In this document: one piece after another, positions 46,564 to 54,820 of the stretch
Position numbering within the stretch: position 1 is the stretch's first letter
How the letters are laid out: the number at the start of each line of letters is the position of its first letter
Source: Thermaurantiacus tibetensis
GTDB lineage: Bacteria > Pseudomonadota > Alphaproteobacteria > Sphingomonadales > Sphingomonadaceae
Direction of reading: 5' to 3'
Assembly: GCF_015354055.1 (NCBI RefSeq)
Contig: NZ_JACHTM010000002.1
Coordinates: 496,001 to 560,000, forward strand
Length of the DNA stretch: 64,000 nt
Program-made: the position numbers and the translations under genes
Notes under the pieces: generated by a model
Seen by the model: the letters and a program-made list of their open reading frames with translations, nothing else
Database searches by the model: none
What the model was told of the DNA's origin: nothing

Positions 46564-47316
46564 TCATGGCGCGGGCGCCGCCACCGGGAAGGCGAAGAAG
46601 CGTACGGCGCGGAAGGCGGGATCGCGCTCGGCCGTCAGGCGGACGAAGCGCCGGCCGTCGGGGCGCGCGAGCCGCTGGACCTCGAGGATCGCGCCGTCGG
46701 CGCGCGTCACCTGGAGATACTCGGCCGCACTCCAGTCGAGGCTGCGGGCGGGGACCCAGCCGTCGGCCGAGAGGGACGCAAGCTCGGCGGCAAGCGCGGC
46801 GCGAGCGGCAGGGTCGAGCGCGGTGGCGCCCGCAGGCGTGATCCGCCGCGCGGCGACGAGGCCGGCCGGGTCGATCGCCGGGGGCGCGAGGCGCGACCAG
46901 GCCGACGGGCCAAGGTCCGGCACCGGGAGCGTGGAGACGAAGAGCCTGCCGATCGGGCGGGCCTCGGCGATGCCGGGCCAGAGCGCGAGGTGGCGGATGA
47001 CCGTGCCGTCCTCTGCCGTGAGCCGGACTTCGAGGGGCTCGCCGGCGGGGCGCTCTGCCGGTGCACCCTCCTCGAGGTCGCGCACGGCTTCGACGAACGC
47101 GGCGATCCGCTCCGCGTCCCCGGGGGCGTCATGGGCGGAGGCGAGCACCCACGCGCCGGTGTCGCGGCGCGCCTCGAGGACGAGCTGGTCCCGGCCCTGT
47201 GCCATCTCGATGCGGGAGACGGCGGGCGCATCCGCGACCCCCCCGGACCGCAGGAGGAAGACGGCGCCGAAGACGACCGCCGCCGCCACCAGGAGGAGAG
47301 CCGCCCGCGGCGTCAT
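46564..47316 (-). CDS. Membrane-anchored protein, possibly DUF4340 family
   Basis: 250 residues. An N-terminal hydrophobic segment (ALLLVAAAVVFGAVFLL, about 5-21) should anchor it or act as a signal; the rest is soluble. It shows the beta-rich pattern of DUF4340-like proteins: SRIEMAQGRDQLVLEARRDTG, PLEVRLTAEDGTVIRHLALW, GRLFVSTLPVPDLGPSAWSR. The match is from general appearance only. Function unknown. It lies directly upstream of the division-cluster promoter, in the same orientation, and 31 bases after a small anchored protein. Confidence 0.6.
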   Translation of the reverse strand: MTPRAALLLVAAAVVFGAVFLLRSGGVADAPAVSRIEMAQGRDQLVLEARRDTGAWVLASAHDAPGDAERIAAFVEAVRDLEEGAPAERPAGEPLEVRLTAEDGTVIRHLALWPGIAEARPIGRLFVSTLPVPDLGPSAWSRLAPPAIDPAGLVAARRITPAGATALDPAARAALAAELASLSADGWVPARSLDWSAAEYLQVTRADGAILEVQRLARPDGRRFVRLTAERDPAFRAVRFFAFPVAAPAP

Positions 47317-47347
47317 GGCGCAGCGGAGGGCTGGCGCCGGACCCTGC

Positions 47348-47635
47348 TCAGATCAGGACCTGGTCGGAGCCGGACGCGGGGCTGCGGCTGCCGGCGATGG
47401 GGCGCTCCTCGCCCGGGCCGGCAACGGGCGGCGCAGGCGCCGCGGGCGGCGCGACCGGCTCTGTTCCGGCCGCCCGATCGCCCGGAGACGGCGCGACGCC
47501 GAGCTCAGCGAGCGGCTCGCCCGGGTCGGCCGGACGCGGCGACTGGGTGTCGGAGGGAGAGAGCGCGATCGAGCCCACGAGAGTCACGAGGAAGACGAGC
47601 GCAAGCCCGGTCAGACCCGCACGGAGCCGTTGCAT
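47348..47635 (-). CDS. Small anchored protein of unknown function
   Basis: 95 residues. A membrane segment (LTGLALVFLVTLVGSIAL, about 8-25) is followed by a Pro/Ala/Gly-rich periplasmic tail ending GSDQVLI. No recognisable domain. The tail is low-complexity, so the reading frame is supported mainly by the clean signal-like N-terminus and the position just before the similarly anchored DUF4340-like gene. It may be a short-lived or accessory envelope protein. Confidence 0.5.
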   Translation of the reverse strand: MQRLRAGLTGLALVFLVTLVGSIALSPSDTQSPRPADPGEPLAELGVAPSPGDRAAGTEPVAPPAAPAPPVAGPGEERPIAGSRSPASGSDQVLI

Positions 47636-47685
47636 GGCCCCGTCGGTTAGCAGGAGAATACCCTGCTGTCGAGGCGGAGGCGCGG

Positions 47686-48678
47686 TCAGGCGTCATACCA
47701 GGGCGGCAGCGGCAGGCCCTTGGCCCGGAGCCAGACCGGGTTCCAGAGGGTGGAGAGGTAGCGGCTGCCGCTGTCGCAGAGGATGGTGACGATGGTGTGG
47801 CCCGGACCGAGGTCGCGCGCGAGACGCTCGGCGCCGGCCACGTTGATGGCCGAGGACAGCCCGAGGTGGAGCCCATCCTCGGCCATGAGCTCGTGGAGAA
47901 TGGGCATGGCCTCCCGGTCGGGGACGCGGTAGGCGCAGTCGATCGGCGCGCCCTCGAGGTTGGCCGTGACCCGGCTCTGGCCGATGCCCTCGGCCACGCT
48001 CGAGCCTTCGGCCCTGAGCTCGCCGGTCGTGAACCAGCTGTAGAGCGCCGCGCCCTCCGGGTCGGTGAGCGCGATGCGGATGGCGGGGTCGAACGCCTTC
48101 AGACCCATGCCGACGCCAGCGATGGTGCCGCCGGTGCCGGCCGCGCAGGTGAAGCCGTGCAGCCGCCCGCCGGTCGCCTCCCAGATCTCGGGCGCCGTCG
48201 TCTTGATGTGGGCGAGGCGGTTGGCGATGTTGTCGAACTGGTTGGCCCAGACCGCCCCCGGCGTTTCCTCGGCGAGCCGCCGCGAGGTGTGCACATAGTG
48301 GCCGGGGTTGGCGTAGCTCGTGGCAGGCACCAGCACCAGCTCGGCGCCGAGCGCCCGCAGCGCGTCCTTCTTCTCCTGGCTCTGGGTCTCGGGCATCACG
48401 ATCCGCACGCGGTAGCCGCGCGCCGCCCCGAGCACCGCGAGCCCGATCCCGGTGTTTCCTGCCGTGCCTTCGACGATGGTGCCGCCGGGCTTGAGAAGCC
48501 CGCGCTCCTCGGCGTCGCGGATGATGAAGAGCGCCGCGCGGTCCTTCACCGACCCGCCCGGGTTCATGAACTCGCACTTGCCGAGGATGGTGCAGCCGGT
48601 CCGCGCCGAGGGGCCGGAAAGACGGACGAGGGGCGTATTGCCGACGAGGTCGCCCAGTTGCTGACCGATCCGTGTCAT
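47686..48678 (-). CDS. cysK: Cysteine synthase A-type PLP enzyme
   Basis: 330 residues, fold-type II PLP enzyme. Lys45 in NPGGSVKDRAA binds the cofactor. EGTAGNTGIGLAVLGAARGY is the substrate loop, and FTCAAGTGGTIAGVGMGLK binds the PLP phosphate. It makes L-cysteine from O-acetylserine and sulfide; close relatives with the same motifs act as cystathionine beta-synthases, so specificity is not certain. Divergent from the solute-binding protein gene across 57 bases. Confidence 0.9.
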   Translation of the reverse strand: MTRIGQQLGDLVGNTPLVRLSGPSARTGCTILGKCEFMNPGGSVKDRAALFIIRDAEERGLLKPGGTIVEGTAGNTGIGLAVLGAARGYRVRIVMPETQSQEKKDALRALGAELVLVPATSYANPGHYVHTSRRLAEETPGAVWANQFDNIANRLAHIKTTAPEIWEATGGRLHGFTCAAGTGGTIAGVGMGLKAFDPAIRIALTDPEGAALYSWFTTGELRAEGSSVAEGIGQSRVTANLEGAPIDCAYRVPDREAMPILHELMAEDGLHLGLSSAINVAGAERLARDLGPGHTIVTILCDSGSRYLSTLWNPVWLRAKGLPLPPWYDA

Positions 48679-48735
48679 GCCGCGCGGATAGCAGGTCGCG
48701 CGCGGCTTGCCAGCGCCGCGCTCCTGGAGAAAGGC

Positions 48736-50283
48736 ATGGCGCCCGTGCACCCTTCGCCTTCGCCTGCCCCGCCCTTCGCGCCCGGTGGCGTCGCGCCCGC
48801 CCGGCCGGCGCGGCGGTGGCGCACGGCGCTCCTCGTCTGCCTGCTCGGCGCCCTCGCGGCCTGCGGGCGCGGCGGCGGCGCGGCCGACACGCTGCGCATC
48901 GACGTGCTGACGGACGAGGCCGCAGCGCGCCTTGTTGCCGAGTCGACGGGGGTCGGGCTCACCCGCGCGGACGCTGCCGGGCGTATCGTGCCCGGCCTCG
49001 CCCGCAGCTGGCGGGTGAGCGACGATGGCAGCTTCATCGTCTTCCGGCTGCGCGAGGCGGAAGGCGCCGACACCCAGACGCTGGCCGGCCGGGAGGTCGC
49101 CCGCGCGCTGACGACAGCGCGCGCAGGCGCGGACCCGCTGACGCGCGGCCTCCTCGCTGGAGTCTCGGGGGTCTTCGCACCGCTCGACGACGTGGTGGAA
49201 GTGCGGCTCTCCACGCCCCAGCCCGAGCTCCTCGAGCTCCTCGCGCGGCCCGAGCTCGCCATCCGCCCCCGCCACCGCGGGCGGGGCATGCCCCCGGCGA
49301 TGCCGGGGCCCTTCGCGCCCGCCGAAGCTGCCGAGCCCGGGACCCGTCGGCTGGTTGCCAACCCCCGCTTCTTCGATGCCGCGAACGTCGGCGTGGGCAG
49401 CGTGGTCCTCCGCACTGCGGCGGTGGCAGAGGCCGTGCGCCGCTTCGCCCGCGGCGAGACCGACCTTGTGCTCGGCGGCTTCCACGCCGGCGTCTCGGAA
49501 GCGCGGGTCGGCGCCCCGCGCGAAGCGCTGGTGCTCGAGCGGGCGCGCGCCACCCTGTTCGTCGCCATCAACCGCCGGCGGCCACCGCTCGATGAGCTCG
49601 CGGTGCGAGAGGCGCTCACCCGCGTCATCGACCGCGCGCAGATCGGCCGTGCCATCTACGGCACCGATGCGGCCGTGCCCCTCCATGGCCTGACGCCCCC
49701 CGGTCTTTCCGGCTACGTGCCGCCGCCCGACCCGGAGTGGGTTGGCCTTGCGCCCGCCGAACGGCTCGAGGAGGCCCGGCAGCGGCTTGCCGAGGCCGGC
49801 TTCGACTCCATGAACCGGCTGCGCCTGCGCCTTGCCATCGGCAACTCGGTCGAGGAGGAGCGGGTCGCAACCGTGCTGGTGGCCGGCTGGTCGGCGCTCG
49901 GCGCCGAGGTGGTGGTGGAGAAGCGCTCGCCGAGAGGCCACGCGGCAGCGCTTTCGGAAGGAAGCTTCGACCTCGCGCTCGCGAGTGCGGAGGCCGCGAT
50001 CGATTCGCCCCTGCCCTTCCTTCTCGGCCTGCGCTGCAGCGCCAACGCCTTCGGCCTCTGCGTCGAGGAAGCCGACCGGGTGCTTGCCTCCGGCTGGGAA
50101 GCGCCGACACTTGCCGAACGCATGGCGCGTCTCGCCCTTGCCGAACGCCTGTGGCAGGAGGATGTGGCGACCATCCCACTCATCCAGCCGCTGCGCTGGG
50201 CGCTGGTCTCGAAACGGGTGCGCGGGTTCGTGCCCAACGCGGGCGGCGTGCATCCGCTCGCGGCCATGCGCCGGGCGGACTGA
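48736..50283 (+). CDS. ABC-type substrate-binding lipoprotein, peptide/opine family 5
   Basis: 515 residues. The lipobox LAAC ends at Cys43 after a basic stretch and hydrophobic core (TALLVCLLGALAAC), so the protein is lipid-anchored. SBP_bac_5 features follow: GRIVPGLARSWRVSDDGSFIVFRLRE near the N-terminus and LFVAINRRRPPLDELAVREAL, RAIYGTDAAVPLHGLTPPG and LRCSANAFG later. It should capture a peptide or similar solute, but no permease or ATPase genes are nearby. The start is supported by GGAG; earlier in-frame codons lack a signal. Confidence 0.82.
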   Translation: MAPVHPSPSPAPPFAPGGVAPARPARRWRTALLVCLLGALAACGRGGGAADTLRIDVLTDEAAARLVAESTGVGLTRADAAGRIVPGLARSWRVSDDGSFIVFRLREAEGADTQTLAGREVARALTTARAGADPLTRGLLAGVSGVFAPLDDVVEVRLSTPQPELLELLARPELAIRPRHRGRGMPPAMPGPFAPAEAAEPGTRRLVANPRFFDAANVGVGSVVLRTAAVAEAVRRFARGETDLVLGGFHAGVSEARVGAPREALVLERARATLFVAINRRRPPLDELAVREALTRVIDRAQIGRAIYGTDAAVPLHGLTPPGLSGYVPPPDPEWVGLAPAERLEEARQRLAEAGFDSMNRLRLRLAIGNSVEEERVATVLVAGWSALGAEVVVEKRSPRGHAAALSEGSFDLALASAEAAIDSPLPFLLGLRCSANAFGLCVEEADRVLASGWEAPTLAERMARLALAERLWQEDVATIPLIQPLRWALVSKRVRGFVPNAGGVHPLAAMRRAD

Positions 50284-50346
50284 GAGGGACTCGAAGGGCG
50301 AGGCCCCGCCGGGGCGGGAAGAATGAGAGGCGAACGGGAGGACGAC

Positions 50347-51519
50347 ATGGCAGCATCGGACGTGGTGATCGTGGCGGCGCGGCGGACGCCGATGGGGGGC
50401 TTCCAGGGGGACTTCCGCGACCTCGCCGCCCCGGAGCTCGGCGCAGCGGCCATCCGCGCGGCGGTCGGCGACGCCGGGCTGGCACCCGCAGATGTCGACG
50501 AGGTGCTCATGGGCTGCGTGCTCCCGGCCGGCCAGGGCCAGGCCCCGGCGCGCCAGGCCGCGCGCGGCGCGGGCCTTGCGGACTCGACCCCCTGCGTCAC
50601 GCTCAACAAGATGTGCGGCAGCGGCATGCAGGCGGTGATCCACGCGCATGATGCGCTGAAGGCCGGCAGCCGCGACGTGGTGGTGGCCGGCGGCATGGAG
50701 TCGATGACCAACGCGCCCTACCTCCTGCCCAAGGCCCGCGGGGGCCTGCGCATGGGCCACGGCCGGGTGATGGACTCGATGTTCCTCGACGGTCTCGAGG
50801 ACGCCTACGAGCCCGGGCGGCTCATGGGCAGCTTCGCCGAGCAGGCGGCCAGCCACTACCAGTTCACCCGCGCCGCCCAGGACGACTATGCGATCGCAAG
50901 CCTCATGCGCGCCCGCGCCGCGATCGAGACGGGCGCCTTCGCTGCCGAGACGGTGGCGGTCGAGACGAGAGCGGGCCCCGTCACCGTCGACGAGCAGCCG
51001 GGCAAGGCGAAGCCCGAGAAGATCCCGCAGCTGAAGCCCGCCTTCGCCCCCGACGGCACGGTGACGGCAGCGAACGCCAGCTCGATCTCGGATGGCGCGG
51101 CCGCCCTCGTCCTCATGCGGCGCGAAACCGCCGAGGCGCGCGGGCTGCGGCCGCTTGCCACCATCCTCTCGCACGCGGCCCACGCCCAGGAGCCGGCCTG
51201 GTTCACGACCGCCCCCGTGCCAGCGGCGCGGAAGGCGCTGGCGAAGGCCGGACTCTCGGTCGGAGACCTCGACCTCGTCGAGGTGAACGAGGCCTTCGCC
51301 GTCGTCGCCATGATCGCCATGCAGGAGCTCGGGCTCGACCACGCACGCCTTAACGTGAACGGCGGAGCCTGCGCGCTCGGCCACCCGATCGGCGCCTCCG
51401 GCGCGCGCATCCTCGTCACCCTCGTGCACGCTCTCAAGGCCCGCGGCGGCGGCACCGGGCTTGCCGCCATCTGCATCGGCGGCGGCGAGGCGACCGCGGT
51501 CACGCTCAGGGTGGACTGA
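50347..51519 (+). CDS. Acetyl-CoA C-acetyltransferase (thiolase)
   Basis: 390 residues. The acylated nucleophile is Cys90 in TLNKMCGSGMQAVIHA. The second active-site block NVNGGACALGHPIGASGAR carries the His, and the final CIGGGEATAVTL carries the second Cys. The short VMDSMFLDGLEDAYEPGRLMG loop is typical of degradative or biosynthetic thiolase II proteins. It condenses or cleaves acetyl groups with CoA, for ketone, polyhydroxyalkanoate or isoprenoid metabolism. Preceded by a clear GGGAGG; single gene. Confidence 0.93.
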   Translation: MAASDVVIVAARRTPMGGFQGDFRDLAAPELGAAAIRAAVGDAGLAPADVDEVLMGCVLPAGQGQAPARQAARGAGLADSTPCVTLNKMCGSGMQAVIHAHDALKAGSRDVVVAGGMESMTNAPYLLPKARGGLRMGHGRVMDSMFLDGLEDAYEPGRLMGSFAEQAASHYQFTRAAQDDYAIASLMRARAAIETGAFAAETVAVETRAGPVTVDEQPGKAKPEKIPQLKPAFAPDGTVTAANASSISDGAAALVLMRRETAEARGLRPLATILSHAAHAQEPAWFTTAPVPAARKALAKAGLSVGDLDLVEVNEAFAVVAMIAMQELGLDHARLNVNGGACALGHPIGASGARILVTLVHALKARGGGTGLAAICIGGGEATAVTLRVD

Positions 51520-51609
51520 GCGCCACGCAAGCCCCTTTGCGCGCGCGCCGCGGCGCGTTAGACGCTGGGAAATCGGCGCCGGTGCCCGGCCGGCACGGGG
51601 GAGTGAGGC

Positions 51610-52722
51610 ATGAAACTGGTCGTCGAGCGCGCAACCCTCCTGAAAGCCCTCGGCCATGTCCAGTCGGTCGTCGAACGCCGCAACACCATCCCCATCCTGT
51701 CGAACGTCCTCCTCGTGGCCGAGCCCGCTGGCCTGCGCCTCATGGCGACCGACCTCGACATGCAGATCGTCGAGACGGTTCCGGCCGATGTCGAAGTGCC
51801 GGGCGCGACCACCGTCTCCGCCCACACCCTCTTCGACATCGTGCGAAAGCTGCCCGACGGCGCGCAGGTGGCGCTTTCGCAGGCCGACCGGCGGGTGACG
51901 GTCACCGCCGGCCGGGCGCGGTTCCAGCTGCAGACCCTGCCGCGCGAGGACTTCCCCGTCATCGGCGACGGCGACTTTCCCGTCACCTTCGAGCTGCCCG
52001 CCGAGACCTTGCGCGAGCTCATCGACAAGACCCGCTTCGCCATCTCGACCGAGGAGACCCGCTACTATCTGAACGGCATCTTCCTCCACGCGCCCGCCGG
52101 CGTCTCCCCCCGGGTGCTGCGCGCAGTCGCAACCGACGGCCACCGGCTCGCCCGCTTCGAGCTGCCGCTGCCCGAGGGCGCGGAGTCGATGCCCGACGTG
52201 ATCGTGCCCCGGAAGTGCATCGCGGAGGTGCGCAAGCTCCTGGACGAGCGCGACGGCACGGTCGCGATTGCCCTTTCGCCCACCAAGATCCGCTTCACCA
52301 TCGGCGCGGCCGTCCTCACCTCGAAGCTCATCGAGGGAAGCTTCCCCGACTACAGCCGGGTGATCCCGACGGCGAACGACCGGCTGCTCCGGATCGACCC
52401 GCACACGCTGGCCGAAGGGGTCGACCGGGTAACGGCCATCGCCTCCGACAAGGTGCGCGCCGTCAAGCTCAGCCTCGACCACGACCGCGTGACGCTCTCG
52501 GTCACCAGCCCCGAGAACGGCACCGCCTCCGAGGAGCTGCCGGCCGACTATGGCGCGCCGGGCTTCGACGTCGGCTTCAACAGCCGCTACCTGCTCGACA
52601 TCCTCGCCCAGGTGGAAGGGGACCAGGTGGAAGTGCACCTCGCCGACGCGGCTGCCCCCACCCTCATCCGCGAGGGCGAGAGCGCGAAGGCGCTCTACGT
52701 CCTCATGCCGATGCGGGTCTGA
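51610..52722 (+). CDS. dnaN: DNA polymerase III beta clamp
   Basis: 370 residues. N-terminal MKLVVERATLLKALGHVQSV, VERRNTIPILSNVLL, the central ISTEETRYYLNGIFLHA and the C-terminal SAKALYVLMPMRV are all conserved features of the sliding clamp. The three-domain layout is complete. The ring holds the polymerase on DNA. It is not next to dnaA in this window. Its stop overlaps the next gene by one base. Confidence 0.97.
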   Translation: MKLVVERATLLKALGHVQSVVERRNTIPILSNVLLVAEPAGLRLMATDLDMQIVETVPADVEVPGATTVSAHTLFDIVRKLPDGAQVALSQADRRVTVTAGRARFQLQTLPREDFPVIGDGDFPVTFELPAETLRELIDKTRFAISTEETRYYLNGIFLHAPAGVSPRVLRAVATDGHRLARFELPLPEGAESMPDVIVPRKCIAEVRKLLDERDGTVAIALSPTKIRFTIGAAVLTSKLIEGSFPDYSRVIPTANDRLLRIDPHTLAEGVDRVTAIASDKVRAVKLSLDHDRVTLSVTSPENGTASEELPADYGAPGFDVGFNSRYLLDILAQVEGDQVEVHLADAAAPTLIREGESAKALYVLMPMRV

Positions 52723-53171
52723 TGTTCCGGAGCCTCCGCCCGAAGCCGCTCGAGCCGCTGCCGCTGCCGTTCCGCAACCGCCGGGCCGAGCGCGAGGCCG
52801 CGCGCCGCCGCGCCATGGAGCGCTTCGCCAACGTCGAGCTCGACCGCGCCGGCGGGTTCAGCTGGAACCGGGGGCCTGAGCCGGTCTCGCTGCGCGAACG
52901 CCTCCGCCGCCTCGCGACGCGCCAGCTGCCGTTCCTGGCAGTCGCGACGCTCATGGGCGGCGCGCTCGTCGGCGCCTTCCTTGCCCTCTCCCGGGCAGGG
53001 CTCATGACCCCGGGGCCCGCCATCATCTACATCGAGGACTGGTCGGGCCGGCCGGACCTCTCGGCGCCCGTGCCCGGCCGCAAGGCCCCCGCCGCTCCGC
53101 CGGCAGACGAAGGGAGTGGCCCGGCCGCAGACCGGGGGGCACCTGCGGAGACCGCCGCGCCGCCCGCGTGA
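52722..53171 (+). CDS. Single-pass membrane protein of unknown function
   Basis: 149 residues. A basic cytoplasmic N-terminal part (about 65 residues, RAEREAARRRAMERFANVEL) leads to one membrane helix (QLPFLAVATLMGGALVGAFLAL, about 68-90), then a conserved-looking IIYIEDWSGRPD block and a Pro/Ala-rich tail. No domain was recognised. It overlaps dnaN by one base and ribD by four, so it is co-translated with both, which argues that the frame is real. Confidence 0.72.
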   Translation: MFRSLRPKPLEPLPLPFRNRRAEREAARRRAMERFANVELDRAGGFSWNRGPEPVSLRERLRRLATRQLPFLAVATLMGGALVGAFLALSRAGLMTPGPAIIYIEDWSGRPDLSAPVPGRKAPAAPPADEGSGPAADRGAPAETAAPPA

Positions 53172-54157
53172 CCGACCTGCGGCACCTGAGGGCCGCGCTT
53201 GCCCTCGCGCGCCGGGCTGCCGGCGCCTCCACCCCCAACCCCAACGTCGGCTGCATCCTGGTCCGCGACGGCCGGGTGGTGGGCCGCGGCTGGACCGGCG
53301 CCGGCGGCCGCCCGCATGCCGAGGCGGTGGCCCTTGCCGCCGCCGGCGAGGCGGCGCGCGGCGCGACCGCCTACGTCACGCTCGAGCCCTGCGCCCACCT
53401 CTCCCCCCGCGGGCCCGCCTGCGCCGACCTCCTCGTGGCTGCCGGGGTCGCCCACGTGGTGACCGGCATGACGGACTCCGACCCGCGCACCGCCGGCCAG
53501 GGCATCGCGCGGCTCAGGGCCGCCGGCATCCCGGTGACCGCGCTCGCGCTGGCAGATGCAGAGGCGGAGCTCGCCGGCTTCGTCCAGCGCGTGACGCTCG
53601 GGCGGCCGGAGATCACGCTGAAGCTCGCGCTCTCGCTCGACGGCCGCATCGCGCTCGCCGACGGCCGCAGCCGCTGGATCACCGGGGAGACGGCGCGCGC
53701 CTTCGGCCACATGGAGCGTGCCCGGGCCGATGCCGTGGTGGTCGGGCGCGGCACCCTCGCAGCCGACGCGCCCCGGCTCGACGTCCGCCTGCCCGGCTGG
53801 CGGGGGCGGCAGCCGGCGCGGGTGGCCGTGGGCCGGGGCGACGCGCCCGAGGGGTGGCTTGCCGCGCCCGACCTTCCCGCCCTCTTGGCGCTTGCCCGGG
53901 AGCGCGGGTGGCTCCGGCTGCTCGTCGAAGGGGGCGGCCGGCTTGCCGGGAGCCTGCTTGCCGCCGACCTCGTCGACCGGCTGCTGCTGCTTCGGGCCCC
54001 CATCCTCCTCGGCGAGGGCCGCGGCATCTCCGGCTTTGCTGTCGACGACCTCGCTGCGGCCCACGGCCGCTTCCGCCGTGTCGACGAGCGCCGGCTCGGC
54101 GACGACCGGCTCGAGCTCCTGGTGCGGGCCCTTCCGCCGGCTGCCCGCGCCCGCTAG
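53168..54157 (+). CDS. ribD: Bifunctional riboflavin deaminase-reductase RibD
   Basis: 329 residues from a GTG. The N-terminal cytidine-deaminase-type domain has PNPNVGCILVRDGRVVGRG, the zinc-binding HAEAVAL, and CAHLSPRGPACADLL. The C-terminal reductase domain starts about residue 145 (RPEITLKLALSLDGRIAL) and includes SRWITGETARAFGHMERARA. It deaminates and then reduces the pyrimidine intermediate of riboflavin synthesis. First gene of the rib set, overlapping the upstream membrane protein. Confidence 0.96.
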   Translation: MTDLRHLRAALALARRAAGASTPNPNVGCILVRDGRVVGRGWTGAGGRPHAEAVALAAAGEAARGATAYVTLEPCAHLSPRGPACADLLVAAGVAHVVTGMTDSDPRTAGQGIARLRAAGIPVTALALADAEAELAGFVQRVTLGRPEITLKLALSLDGRIALADGRSRWITGETARAFGHMERARADAVVVGRGTLAADAPRLDVRLPGWRGRQPARVAVGRGDAPEGWLAAPDLPALLALARERGWLRLLVEGGGRLAGSLLAADLVDRLLLLRAPILLGEGRGISGFAVDDLAAAHGRFRRVDERRLGDDRLELLVRALPPAARAR

Positions 54158-54167
54158 GCCGGGCCCC

Positions 54168-54776
54168 ATGTTCACCGGGATCATCACCGACATCGGCACC
54201 ATCGACGCGGTCGCCGCGCGGCCGGGCGAGGACCTCGCCGTCACCATCGCCTGCGGGCTCGACCTTGGCGAGGTGGCGCTCGGCGCCTCGATCGCCTGCT
54301 CGGGCGTCTGCCTTACCGTGACCGGGAAGGCCGACGGGCGGTTCCGGGTGGACGTCTCGGCCGAGACGCGGGCGCGGACCGCGCCCGGCATGTGGAGGGA
54401 AGGGCGGCGGCTCAACCTCGAGCGGTCGCTCAAGGTCGGCGACGAGCTCGGCGGCCACATCGTGACCGGGCATGTGGATGGCGTGGGCCGGGTGGTGGCG
54501 CGCGTCGCGCGCGAGGGCAGCATCGCGCTCACGCTCGCTGCCCCTTACGCGCTCGCCGGCGCAATCGCCGAGAAGGGCGCGATTGCCGTCGACGGCGTCT
54601 CGCTCACCGTCAACGCGGTGCGCGACGAGGCGGACTCTTGCCTCTTCGACCTCAACATCATTCCCCACACGGCGAAGTGGACCACGCTTGGCACGGTGGC
54701 GGAAGGGGACGCGGTCAACCTCGAGATCGACATTCTCGCGCGCTACCTGAAGCGGATGCTCGACACCCGAGTGTGA
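54168..54776 (+). CDS. ribE: Riboflavin synthase alpha chain
   Basis: 202 residues, two lumazine-binding beta-barrel repeats. The first begins MFTGIITDIGTIDAVA and contains ASIACSGVCLTVTG; the second is in GGHIVTGHVDGVGRVV with IAVDGVSLTVNAV. Two lumazine molecules are dismutated to riboflavin and the pyrimidine. It starts 10 bases after ribD. The usual motifs are complete. Confidence 0.96.
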   Translation: MFTGIITDIGTIDAVAARPGEDLAVTIACGLDLGEVALGASIACSGVCLTVTGKADGRFRVDVSAETRARTAPGMWREGRRLNLERSLKVGDELGGHIVTGHVDGVGRVVARVAREGSIALTLAAPYALAGAIAEKGAIAVDGVSLTVNAVRDEADSCLFDLNIIPHTAKWTTLGTVAEGDAVNLEIDILARYLKRMLDTRV

Positions 54777-54820
54777 TGCAGGCGGTTGAAAGTCACACGC
54801 CGATGTGACAATGCCCCCGC

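Noticed and set aside
46279-48735. Plus-strand reading frame continuous with the solute-binding lipoprotein
   Set aside because: It is antisense to mraZ upstream sequence, the DUF4340-like gene and cysK, and has no family features; the real protein starts at 48736 with a lipobox.
47686-52638. A 1650-codon minus-strand open frame spanning cysK, the solute-binding protein, thiolase and dnaN
   Set aside because: Only its last 330 codons (cysK) make sense; the rest is the antisense of well-identified plus-strand genes, kept open by high GC content.
54777-54820. Possible FMN riboswitch ahead of the HTH-RibB gene
   Set aside because: The gap is only 44 bases, far too short for the FMN element, and no RFN-like conserved boxes are visible there or before ribD or ribH.
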